64,000 nucleotides of DNA from Excoecaria cochinchinensis. Taxonomy: Eukaryota > Streptophyta > Magnoliopsida > Malpighiales > Euphorbiaceae. Shown here in pieces: positions 20,859 through 31,576 of the stretch. The notes under the pieces were generated by a model. It did no database searches. It was not told where the DNA came from and worked only from the letters and a program-made list of their open reading frames with translations. The DNA lies in contig CANTUQ010000003.1 in the NCBI GenBank assembly GCA_947683425.1, forward strand, positions 62,001-126,000, written 5' to 3'. The first letter of the stretch is position 1; each line of letters opens with the position of its first letter. The position numbers and the translations under genes were made by a program.

Positions 20859-21848
20859 AGTCTGGCGCCTTCACATACCGACAAGCTGGTGTTTATCAGT
20901 CGCTCAGCCGTGGTTTCACACACCGACAAGCTGGTGTTCTATCAATCACGTTCTTCCAAGTCTGGCGCCTTCACACACCGACAAGCTGGTGTTTATCAGT
21001 CGCTCAGCCGTGGTTTCACACACCGACAAGCTGGTGTTCTATCAATCACGTTCTCCAAAGTCTGACGCCTTCACACACCGACAAGCTGGTGTTTATCAGT
21101 CGCTCAGCCGTGGTTTCACACACCGACAAGCTGGTGTTCTATCAATCACGTTCTTCCAAAGTCTGGCGCCTTCACACACCGACAAGCTGGTGTTTATCAG
21201 TCGCTCAGCCGTGGTTTCACACACCGACAAGCTGGTGTTCTATCAATCACGTTCTTCCAAGTCTGGCGCCTTCACACACCGACAAGCTGGTGTTTATCAG
21301 TCGCTCAGCCGTGGTTTCACACACCGACAAGCTGGTGTTCTATCAATCACGTTCTCCAAAGTCTGACGCCTTCACACACCGACAAGCTGGTGTTTATCAG
21401 TCGCTCAGCCGTGGTTTCACACACCGACAAGCTGGTGTTCTATCAATCACGTTCTTCCAAAGTCTGGCGCCTTCACACACCGACAAGCTGGTGTTTATCA
21501 GTCGCTCAGCCGTGGTTTCACACACCGACAAGCTGGTGTTCTATCAATCACGTTCTTCCAAGTCTGGCGCCTTCACACACCGACAAGCTGGTGTTTATCA
21601 GTCGCTCAGCCGTGGTTTCACACACCGACAAGCTGGTGTTCTATCAATCACGTTCTCCAAAGTCTGACGCCTTCACACACCGACAAGCTGGTGTTTATCA
21701 GTCGTTCAGCCGTGGTTTCACACACCGACAAGCTGGTGTTCTATCAATCACGTTCTTCCAAGTCTGGCGCCTTCACACACCGACAAGCTGGTGTTTATCA
21801 GCCGCTCAGCCCTGGTTTCACGTCGACAAGCTGACGTTCCTCAATCAT
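20859..21848 (+). repeat. 100-bp tandem array in Tat-1 3' noncoding region
   Basis: About nine and a half copies of a unit close to 100 bp. Each is made of two half-units that both contain CACACCGACAAGCTGGTGTT. Unit junctions read CTTCCAAGTCTGG, CTCCAAAGTCTGA or CTTCCAAAGTCTGG in a regular order, giving a three-unit higher-order period of about 300 bp. Long frames across it are by-products of the repeat. Tandem arrays in this position are known in Tat/Ogre elements and can seed satellites. Confidence 0.92.
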
Positions 21849-21980
21849 GTGACCGGTTATAGTCCTATAACGCCGACCAGCTGGCAGGACCAAGTTCGGA
21901 AAGCGACCGCCTCAGGTACGCATCTCTTCCCTTCTTTTCTGAATTTTGGTTCACTCAGGCCCCTGCGTTCTAAGTTCCCC

Positions 21981-21995
21981 AAAATTGGGGGCAAC
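21981..21995 (+). other. Polypurine tract of Tat-1
   Basis: AAAATTGGGGGCAAC lies directly before the 3' LTR. The same sequence in reverse follows the Tat-2 and Tat-3 3' LTRs at 41721 and 38293. Confidence 0.75.
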
Positions 21996-24900
21996 TGTAG
22001 ACACCGGGTCCCGAGGCGGTCCAAGATCAGAATTACCCGATGATGAAACAAAAGACCGACTCTCGGCAAGAAAAGTGAGAATCGACCGTTCCCTTGTCAA
22101 GATTGTGTTTTTTCGAAAAATAATTTTAAAATATATATATTTTAGGGATTAAAATTTAAAATGGGAAAAAATATTAATATTGTGTCAAAATTAAAAATAA
22201 AAAAAAAAAAAAAAATAATAATTTTTTCGCGAGTGCCACTGCGGCAGCGCGGGGCCGCCTGCGCGGCAGGCTGCCCCAGCGCGCAGGGGCGCCTGCGAGG
22301 CAGGCCGCCCCAGCGCGCAGGGGCGCCTGCGCGCGAGGCTGGCGCCCCCCCTGCGCGCAGGGGCGGGCGCCTCGCGCGCCCCCCTGCGCGCGAGGCGGGG
22401 CGCTCCGCGCGACCCCCCCGCGCGCGAGGCGGGGCGCTCCGCGCGACCCCCCCGCGCGCGAGGCGGGGCGCTCCGCGCGACCCCCCCGCGCGCGAGGCGG
22501 GGCGCTCCGCGCGACCCCCCCGCGCGCGAGGCGGGGCGCTCCGCGCGACCCCCCCGCGCGCGAGGCGGGGCGCTCCGCGCGACCCCCCCGCGCGCGAGGC
22601 GGGGCGCTCCGCGCGACCCCCCCGCGCGCGAGGCGGGGCGCTCCGCGCGACCCCCCCCGCGCGCGAGGCGGGGCGCTCCGCGCGACCCCCCTGCGCGCAA
22701 GGCAGCTGCCTCGCGCGACCTGCCTGCGCGAGGCAGGCTGCGCGCAGCAGCCTGCCGCGCGCGGTGCCAAGGCACCACGCGCAGCGCTCCGCGCGCCCTT
22801 GGCTCCTCCGCGCGACCTGTTTTTTCCTGTCCGTTTTTTTCGCCGTTTTCAGTCTGATTTTCTTCAGTCTGACATTTCCGTTCTTTCACCATTTTATGTT
22901 AATTTTGATTAACTAAAAATAAAAGATTTCTTGTCCCTTACCATTTTGGACCAAGGCAAAAATTAAATGAGGAATTTGCCCTCATTTTGGAGGGGGGAAG
23001 GAATTAATTCAAGGATTCCTTAGCTTTTTCTCTCTAACCTTTCTACTGTCCAGGAGGTTTGTTTTATTTCTCAAAAATTCTTCAAAAATCTCTAAGCCTT
23101 CTTCTCAAATTCTAGTCTTTTGCTACTACAAAACATTTAATCTTGGGTTGATTTGAACAAGAAAAATCAATTTTCTTTGTTTATTCATCCCACAAAAAAA
23201 TTTTCTCAAAACTAATTTGTTTAGAACATAAATTTTACATTTACTTCGAATATTAATATCATCAAAAATCGACAAGAGGAACGGATTGAGACATCCTATT
23301 TCCAATCTCAAAAATTCTGAGGGTAAACATTCTTGGACTCATTCTCATCAATTTTTAGTACATTATTTATTGTCGATAAATATTATTTTTGGCCATTATT
23401 ACCGCCTTTATTATTTATTTTGTGCATGTCAATGTGATTAATATTACTCTTGATGCATTAATTGTTTGCTTCAAGTTGATTTCCTTTTTTTTGTTTTCTC
23501 GTTGACCTTTTGTTACTATTATTATTATTATTAATACTAGGGTTATTTGAGCCATTGCCATATTCATTGTGCTACCATTGTGGTTATAATCATTATTATC
23601 ATTATTATTATTATTATTATTATTATTTAACTCTCTATTTTACTATTATTGCTATTTATTTATTTACTAGTATTATTCTGTTTTTTTAGTATTGTTAGTG
23701 CTATTATTATTAACTAATTAACCAGTTAGTTTATTACTATTATTATTATTATTATCGCTATTATTATTTTGCTATCATGCCATGATTATTTGTTGTAATT
23801 TTATTGTTGTCATTATATTATGTCGTTATTACTTTTTTTACGCCATGACTCTTAACTATTGACATTATTATTACCACATTTATCATTGTTATCATTATGC
23901 TTTGCATTCGTTCAATTAATTTATTTAGAATTATTACTAATGTTTTTGGTATTATTTCCTGTCTGAGATTTAATTTGAGTCGGGCTTTGTGAGCGCCGCG
24001 CGACTCCCCGGATGGGTCGCGACGCGTGGACGGACGCTCCATTTTGGTGAGATCCCTCCAACTCCCTTTTTATGTATTATGTGCTTATTTGTAAATATTA
24101 TTTTACTTGCGTACGTGTGCGATAAAAAGTCACAAAATACTTTTATAATTAAATTACAATTTTTGCTAATAAAATTGGGACCAATGTCCCCTATTTTAGC
24201 CCAACTATGAAAACATCACGACTAAAAAAACGAGGAGTCAATTTTCAATAAAATGGGATCACTCATCCCGGTTTTTTTTCAATTCAAGCAATAAAAAAAT
24301 GACTCTTCGAACCCTCTTCAAATTAATACGAAGGAACCAATGTTCCTAAATTTTGAACAAGTGCGAAGGAACCAATGTTCCTAAAATAATGTCCCGATTT
24401 ATGCATATCCTTTCATTTTTGGGTGAGTGTTTAAAGTTATTTTCTTTTATTTTGGGCCCTTGTAATTAATTTTGGGGCGACTTTATTCATTTTTGGGGTT
24501 GTATTCCGCCCCCATTCGTATTCTTAATTTCCTTTTATTGGGGTTGTATTCTGCCCCTATTTCTCTTGTAATTGAGTGCTTGGGTGTTTACCGCTTTCTT
24601 TATTTACTTTGCTTATCGCTTTTACTTATTTTCTTTACGTGCTTTCAATGCGCTATCTAATTTAAATACATCAATCGCGTGAGATGAGAGATATAATTTT
24701 AAGAGTTTAAAAACCCATTTATAATTAATCAAAGCATGAATAAGAGGGAAGTTCCGGACACCATAACTCTGGTTTAGACCGTTAGAGGTGAGAAACCTTT
24801 TCCTAATTTCTTGCAAATTGGGTGGCGACTCCAAATACCTCAAAAGGTGCCTTTAGGTGTCAATAGGCTAGGTTATTCTCCCCAATGTTCTATTGGGAGG

Positions 24901-25014
24901 GATACACCGATGATGCCTCATGGCGCCCATGATCAAGAGACGCGAACCTTTCATACCTCGAATCCTAAAGCGGATTCAAAGTGAGGGCCCTTGCTGGGTT
25001 CGGCGCGCGTCACA
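21996..25014 (+). repeat. 3' LTR of Tat-1
   Basis: 3019 bp with the same termini as the 5' LTR. The extra length comes mainly from the 34-bp GC array. Substitutions noted relative to the 5' LTR include GTTCTTTC for GTTGTTTC and AAAACTAATT for AAAATTAATT. Confidence 0.93.
22227..22818. repeat. GC-rich 34-bp minisatellite in Tat-1 3' LTR
   Basis: About nine near-identical tandem 34-bp units, more homogeneous than in the 5' LTR. Apparent proteins on both strands (RARGG and PPRARGG repeats) are repeat artefacts. Confidence 0.88.
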
Positions 25015-25019
25015 GGTAC
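25015..25019. repeat. Target-site duplication GGTAC (right, Tat-1)
   Basis: Second GGTAC copy. It overlaps by four bases the GTACC duplicate of solo LTR S1 (25016-25020). Confidence 0.9.
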
Positions 25020-25020
25020 C
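25016..25020. repeat. Target-site duplication GTACC (left, S1)
   Basis: GTACC precedes the S1 terminus at 25021 and recurs at 28020-28024 after its other end. Confidence 0.8.
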
Positions 25021-26137
25021 TATGAGACGCGTCGAACTTAGCAAAGGCCCTCATTGAGCTCGCCTTCTGGGACTCGAGGGATTGGTTCGCGTCTTTTTGA
25101 TCTTGGGCATCGTGAATCATCTTGGATGCCTCCTTCCCAATAGAACATTGGAAAGGATTATCTAGACTCATAACGCCTTTAGGAACCTTTGAGGTATTTT
25201 GGAGTCGCCACCCAATTTATAAGAAATTGGAAAAGGTCTCTAACCTCTATTGGTCTAAACCAGAGATGGTGTCCGGAACTTCACTTTTATTAATGACTTA
25301 AGTTAATAAATGAGTTTATAAGAAATCAAAATTCCATCTCTCATCTCAAGCGATAATGCAATAAATTTAAAGCACATTCATTCACATAGAAAAGCGATAA
25401 ATAAAGAAGTAAATAAATAAATTACAAAATAGAAAATTGGGATAGAATAATTCCCCAAAATAAAGAATAAATGAAAGGAAATGGAACAGAACAATCCCCC
25501 AAAATAAACAAATAAATAAATGAACATATAAAAGAAATTAAAATGCAACATACATAAATCGGGTCATGAATTTTAGGAACATTGGTTTTTTTTATTTATT
25601 AAAAAAATTGGAGAACTATTTTTAGGATATTGATTGAAAAAAATCGGGATGAGTGATCACATTTTATGAAAACTAGTTCTCTATTTTGAGGGTGAGATTT
25701 TATTGGCTAAAATAGGACATTGATTCAGTTTATTAATAAAAATCTCGAATTATTAGTTATTAAAAATGTGAATTTCTATAATACGGATAATAAAAAGAAT
25801 ACATTTTACACAACACATAACAATAATATAATAATAAAAGAAAATACAAAATTTAAAATGCAAGCCCCAAATTTGATGGTCTCTAATCACCCTGTGCTCC
25901 ATCCCGTGTGCAAATGTAACTCGCAAAAATAAATAATTTTCAAGACAAAAAAACAACAAAAAATGACATTAAAAATATTAGTAATAATTTAGAAAATTAA
26001 TCAAATAAATATAAAGCTAGAGAATATGCAAAAATAATTAACAAATGTGTATGAGATAAAATAGGTTAAATTAGACATGTCAATTTAATATGCCAACAAT
26101 TTACATGTAAGATGGATTAAAAATAAATCATGCTAGC

Positions 26138-26139
<2 letters not shown>

Positions 26140-26217
<78 letters not shown>

Positions 26218-26233
26218 AAGAAGAAGAAGAAGA
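26140..26233. repeat. (AAT)n-(AAG)n compound microsatellite
   Basis: An uninterrupted ATA repeat changes into an AGA repeat near 26187. It is a simple sequence inside S1. Confidence 0.95.
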
Positions 26234-26525
26234 AAGATGACAACAATACTAAGAGATATATTAATAAAACAACAACAATAATAATAACCTTTGCAAATAT
26301 ATTAATATGAAATATTCATAATAATAATTAATTAGGTTAAGTTAAGATAGTAAAATGGAATGAAATAAAGTAACAATTCAAAAGAGGACGAAATAAGCCA
26401 TAAGAGATGAAAACTTAAAGTAAATAAAGAAAGGAATCATGTGGAAAGGAAGGCTAAAGGACAAAATATTGGCCCAAAGTTGAGAAAATGCAAATGGAAA
26501 GAAAGAAAAAATGCAAAGGGAATGG

Positions 26526-26995
26526 GAAATAGAGGTGCACAACTCGTGCATGAATGCACGAGTAGTGAAGGCCTGAGCGAGAACGAAATTCGCGGAGGAA
26601 AAAATAATTTTGAGACAATAAAAATAAATAAATGTTAATAAAGTAAATTTAATAATTAATGGACAAATAAAATAATTAATTAAAACAATTAATAGGTCAA
26701 TCCAATAAATAAATAATTAAACTCATTAAATATAAATAATAAATTAAATATAAAACAAACAAAACCAAGAATGCGTGCAAAAGAACAACGAAACGAAGGG
26801 GAAGAGCAGAACAACCGAAGAGGGAGTCACGACTCGTGAATGCATTTCACGACTCGTGAAATGCATTCACGTCACGACTAGTGAATGCAATTCACTAATC
26901 GTGAAGTGAATTCAATTCACGACTAGTGAATGCATTTCACTAGTCATGAAATGCATTTCACGAGTCGTGAAAAGCACGCACGATTCGTGCAATCC
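26526..26995. repeat. TTCACGACTCGTGAA palindrome array in S1
   Basis: The main cluster at 26827-26992 has about eight 13-15 bp palindromes of the type TTCACGA(C/G)TCGTGAA, some with TAG/ATC centre variants, spaced by ATGCAT-like linkers that are themselves palindromic. GTGCACAACTCGTGCATGAA at 26529 belongs to the same type. The core CACGA(C/G)TCGTG is shared with Tekay LTRs D and E. Confidence 0.82.
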
Positions 26996-27761
26996 GATCG
27001 GGAAATAGGAGGTTTTCTGACGCGTCCGATATGGAGAAAGGTTTCAATGGCTCAATCTGATCGAAAAACACAAAATCCGACTAGAGAAACATGATTCAAG
27101 CAAGAAAACAAAGATAAAATCTGATCGGCAATCAAAAGCAAATCACGACTCAAACACAGAAAAAAAAACAGAGGGGAACAGAGGAACTAAACTGACAGAC
27201 CAAAAACACGATATCAGGTGATCCAACATGCATAACGAAGCAATATACACACTTATTTAATCATAATGACGATGTACATGTGATGAATAGATTAAATAAA
27301 TCAAACAACAAATATATACAATATGTACAGGGCACAGATTCAACTGGTAAAACCAAATGAAAAAGAGAAAGAAAAGAAAAAGGAAAGAGAAATAAAACTA
27401 GTATTTACCCTCAGATTTTGACATTCGATGTGCAAAATGAAGAAGTTATGGCTTCTTGGATTCAAGAACAAACTTTGAATGCTTTGAAAAAAATCGAAAT
27501 CCTTGTTTTTGCTCTCAAACCCTTTCTTTTTGTATTCTTCTTTTTCTCTCTTTCTTCTCTGTGTTTTTCGTTTTCCTCCCCTGTTCCAATCTCTCTAATG
27601 CTCTCTCCAATAATTTCCCATCCCCCTCCTAATTTCTTAGCTTTTTCTTTTCATATCTCAGACATGCATTAGGTGATTTCTCACCCAATCCACCGTCAGC
27701 CCATGCCTTCAAACCAACTCCCCATGAAAAAAGGGAGAAGGGACGTTGAGGGGAAGAGATA

Positions 27762-27845
27762 AGTGAGACTTTCATCTCACGTTAGTGAGATGGGCTTCAC
27801 GTTAGTGAGGCTGCCATCTCACTTAGTGAGATGGGCCTCACTACT
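27762..27845. repeat. Inverted repeats TCTCAC..GTGAGA in S1 5' part
   Basis: AGTGAGA, TCTCACGTTAGTGAGA, TTCACGTTAGTGAGG and ATCTCACTTAGTGAGAT alternate here. This is the same LTR position that is filled by GC-rich sequence in Tat-1, Tat-2 and Tat-3. Confidence 0.7.
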
Positions 27846-28019
27846 TAGGCCCCTAGGAAACGGCCCACTAAAACTTTTTTTTTAAATAAAGAAAGGAAAA
27901 TGAAAAATATATTTTTTCCAAGGAAGCCATTACTTCTATTTGCTTCTAGCCTGCGAACAGGCAACATTTTCATCATTGGCTAACTTCGGTCTGGGCTGCC
28001 TCAGGACTCGGTGTCTATA

Positions 28020-28024
28020 GTACC
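28020..28024. repeat. Target-site duplication GTACC (right, S1)
   Basis: Second GTACC copy. After it, solo LTR B resumes (CGTGGGTACAATTC), collinear with 5870-6075 of the Tekay-A LTR. Confidence 0.8.
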
Positions 28025-29478
28025 CGTGGGTACAATTCAAAATCAACTTCTTAATTTTTTGCATTCAAAACACTTTCGTATAGGGGATCTTAAACAAGAT
28101 CCAAACGCATAAAGGATCACGAGGACCCAAATGGGGACATGATCAGGGTCCGAAACACATAGGGGGTTGTAGATTTAGAACTCTATTAGGCATGCCTAAC
28201 TATCCACTAGATTGACTCTCGCAGGTCGTGCATAATTCATTTCACATTCCATCTCATAGAATAATTTATCATGGAGAAGTCATCATATCATACACATCAA
28301 AATAAGCTTACATTTCACGCAGTAGCAACCCATGCAGGGTGGATAAAAAGTTCCTTTTAGAACGATAGGGCAAACTGAAGATCACTATCGCGACCATAAC
28401 AAGAGTCGCGTTCACAACAGTGGCCAGAAGGCTAAGCACAGAGACAAATACTCAACTCTCTATCACGCTCCCGATTGGCTACTCGCTTGAGGCTTTCCAT
28501 TCAGAAATGCCCATCTGCCATTCGGGCACGCAATAGAGTGCTCGATATACTACTGATCGATAGATAGCAGCTTGGATACAATTACTTATCTCCTGTTCAA
28601 CAACAAAGCGCTCGGCCGGGACTTGGAATCACCAATGCCCATTATGCTCGTGCCGATCGGCACGCTCATAACAGAGTTGCGTTCCAAGTTTGTAGAAATT
28701 CTATAGAACACTTCGAAATCTAGAATCATGCCAAGAAATGCAGCCAAAACCAACTTACCTTGGAGCGAGCATTCTCATGGCAACAAGCATCACAACACAA
28801 CTTTAGTCCACCAAAACTCAAAACATTACTCACATAAACCTCATTAAAAATAGATTCTCAAAAATCAACCCAAAGACACAAAACCAAGAGAAATGTATTC
28901 GAAACACATAAATCCCAAACCTATAAAAATCCTAAGCTTTTAGCTGTGATTTCCACTCCCGCTAGCCTTCTCTTTCCCTTTAGGATCACGAGGAGGCTCT
29001 TCTAAACCAGGAAACCCAGAAATCACACAAATACAAACCTTAGATCAAAAACGCATCCAACAAGATCAAGAGAGAAGGAGAAGAAGAAGAAAGATCCCAA
29101 CAGATCTTACCGAAATAACTCTTGAGTTGATCAATTTCCACCAAAACTCAATTGAAGGAAGAGATTACAAGATGGAATAAGGAGAAAGAAGAAATGAAGG
29201 AGAAGGAGGCGGCGGCTAAGAAAAGAGAACAGAAGAGTTAGGGCAAAATGCTGCTCTTCTTTTCCCTTCCCTTGCCTTATATACCCCTTTTCTAACCCTT
29301 GCCACTTGTCCTCTTGTGATTTGGTGGAACTTGACCACTCACACCTCCACACATAACACTATCACTTAAGCCCACATCTCATGCAATATGGCCCAAACTA
29401 AGACATCACATGCCAGAACACTAAAAAACACACAAACAAGCATAACTCAAACTACCAGGAGGAAAGCGGGGTGTGACA
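28025..29478 (-). repeat. Solo Tekay LTR B, right part
   Basis: This is the 5' part of LTR B on the minus strand. It is collinear with Tekay-A LTR 5880-7694: GATC nested repeats, palindrome TTAGGCATGCCTAA (28186-28199) with TATCCACTA, a weak inverted-repeat region (28375-28690), GGTAAG at 28754-28759 and 29106-29111, the short frame PPRDPKGKEKASGSG (28940-29005), a TATATAAG box (29277-29284) and terminus TGTCACACC. Confidence 0.82.
29277..29284 (-). promoter_or_regulatory. TATA box candidate of solo LTR B
   Basis: The minus strand reads GGTATATAAGGC about 195 bp inside the LTR. If used, the inverted-repeat array and the short KGKEK frame would lie in the transcribed leader. Confidence 0.5.
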
Positions 29479-31576
29479 TGTGGTGCTAGATGGCATACTT
29501 CTTGAGCATCTGTTTGGTCTCAACTTGTAATTGTACCTTGTTATCTAACATGATGTGATACGGGAGTCCATATCTACAAATCAGGTCATTTAATGAACCT
29601 AGCCATCTCTCGGGCACCCAGTTTCTTGAAGGATTCAGCCTCTGCCCACTTAGTGAAGTAATCAATAGCGACTACAATAAATCTATGCCCATTAGAGGAT
29701 ATCGGATGTATCTCTCCCATGATGTCAATCCCCCACACTTCAAACGGCCATGCAGATGTAAGATTGCATAACTCTAAAACTGGCAGGTGTCTTAGATTGG
29801 CATACTGCTAGCATAGTTGGCACTGTTTCACATACTTAGAACAGTTTGTGTCCATCATGAGACAAAAGAACCCTTGGCGCATGATTTTCTTTGCTAGAGC
29901 TAGACCATTCATATGAGCTCCACAAACCCCAGCATAAATCTCTTCCATGATCTTCTTGGCCTCCTTTTTTCCTAAGCATCTTAACTGTATGCCATTGGCC
30001 TACCTTTTGTATAGCACCCCGTCTACACTGATAAACTGGGTGGATAGCTTACGAATCATCCTTTGGTCATTTTTCGTGGCCTCTTCTAGGAATACTGACA
30101 TATCCAAATAATTCTGGATATCATAATACCATGGCTTCCCATTTGCAACCTCGACATCCTCGACCTACTCAGTTTCAAAGTATGGCTTGTCTGAACTAAA
30201 AATGAGTACGAGCTTCATGACTACTCCTTTTGGGTTATCCCACATAGATACCGGGGTGGCTAGGGCATCTGCTAATTGGTTCTCATCTTGGGGCACATAG
30301 CTAAAAGTGCAGGTTTCAAACTGACCACTTAGTTCCTTCAAGCACCTTACGTATGCTAATAGTTGTTCTTCCTTGATAGACCATTCACCCCTGACCTGAT
30401 GGATTACTAAGGATGAGTCTCCAAAGACCTATGCTACCTTTCCCCCACGGCTGAGAGTGCTTCCAAACAAAAAATGTAGGCCTCGTACTCAGCTTCATTG
30501 TTGGTGGCCTTATATCCCAACTTCTTAGCTAAAGGAAGTTTTTCACCCTCTGTGGTTACCAAAATTACTCCTACTCCAGCTCCTTTGCTATTCACGGTCC
30601 CATCAAAGTACAACTGCCACTTTTGCCTAGTAATAGCTGCCACATCTTCGTCCTGGAATTCATATTCAAAATGGTCACCTTTGATCGGATGATCGGTTAG
30701 GAACTCTGCAACTGCCCGACCCTTGATGGTCTTTCTGGTGATGTACTCCACGTCAAATTCTTATAGCAATATCAACCATCTCCCCATTATTCCAAGCAAG
30801 GAGGGTGCTTCCTGAAGATATTGAAGAGGGTTTTCTTTGGCAACTGCTTGCACCTTATAAGAATGAAAGTAGTGTCTTAGTTTCTTTGAAGCCCAAATTA
30901 CTGCTAAATAAATCTATTCAACCTCGACATACTTGGCCTCATAAGGAAGGAACTTCTTACTAAGGTAGTAAATCGCAAATTCAACCCCAAATTCATCTTC
31001 TTGGGCCATTAGAGCGCCCACGAAATTCTCCTCCATTGCTAGGTAAAAGATTAATGGCTTAACTAGTTGTGGTGACCTCGGAACTAGGGGGTGTAAGGGG
31101 TATTCCTTGATAATATCAAAAGCTTTCTGGTTGTCATCGTTCCACTGATCTAGTTGATTTTTTCTGAGGAGCTTAAAGATTGGCTAGTATACCGAAGCAA
31201 GCTTGGAAATAAACCTGCTGATGTACTGCAGTTTGCCCAAGAAACTCCTGACTTCTTTCTCCTTCCGGAGTGCTGGCATCTCTCTAATTGCTCTGACCTT
31301 ATTAGGGTCCACTTCAATTCCTCTCTAACTCACCACATGGCCTAACAACGTACTCGAGGTAACTCCAAAAATGCATTTCTTAGGGTGGAGGCAAAGGGTA
31401 TACTTGTCAATCCTCTGAAAGAACTTCTCCAGAGCCTCGAAATGCCCTTCTCGAGTGACCGACTTGATCATGATATCATCGACATACACTTCCACCTCTT
31501 TGTGGATTAAGTCTTCAAGGATCTTAGTGGCAATTCTTTGGTATATTGCTCCTGCATTCTTTAACCTAAAGGGCAT
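29479..31576 (-). pseudogene. Tat-4 pol remnant: integrase, both RNase H domains, reverse transcriptase
   Basis: Collinear with Tat-1 17240-19330. From the right end it encodes RT motifs with YVDD (31475-31486) and LHPKKCIFGVTS, then the first RNase H remnant. The second RNase H has YFDG and NNEAEYEA (30434-30751), then come the integrase finger and core near 29700-29950. Several stops and frameshifts break the frame. The first five bases (TGTGG) are the target duplicate of solo LTR B. The 5' part of the element lies beyond Tekay-C, outside the window. Confidence 0.88.

Larger units (their letters stand above)
9709..25014 (+). mobile_element. Tat-1: full-length Tat-lineage Ty3/gypsy retrotransposon
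   Basis: A complete 15.3-kb element: 5' LTR, primer binding site, leader, one long gag-pol frame, 3' noncoding region with a tandem array, polypurine tract and 3' LTR, flanked by GGTAC. It is placed in the Tat lineage by the second, complete RNase H after a degenerate first one, and by the DIIGEI integrase core. There is no extra ORF before gag as in Ogre. The two LTRs are nearly identical; by eye only about four substitutions stand out besides microsatellite and GC-repeat length changes, so insertion is recent. It lies inside solo LTR B, one base from solo LTR S1. Confidence 0.93.
25021..28019 (-). repeat. S1: solo Tat-family LTR
   Basis: 2999 bp. It is the reverse complement of an LTR related to Tat-1 and Tat-2. 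The right end CTCGGTGTCTATA equals a mutated TGTAGACACCGAG start. The left part carries the GGAGTCGCCACCCAATT block seen in reverse near the Tat-1 LTR end. Both terminal dinucleotides are mutated, showing age. GTACC flanks it and no internal sequence remains. It holds a long (ATA)n(AGA)n tract (26140-26233) and two palindrome clusters. Confidence 0.82.

Noticed and set aside
20768..22043. Frames of 188-299 codons with HTDKLVF and RQAGV repeats
   Set aside because: The unit is close to 100 bp, so each frame reads the same DNA in all three phases. This is the signature of a noncoding tandem repeat.
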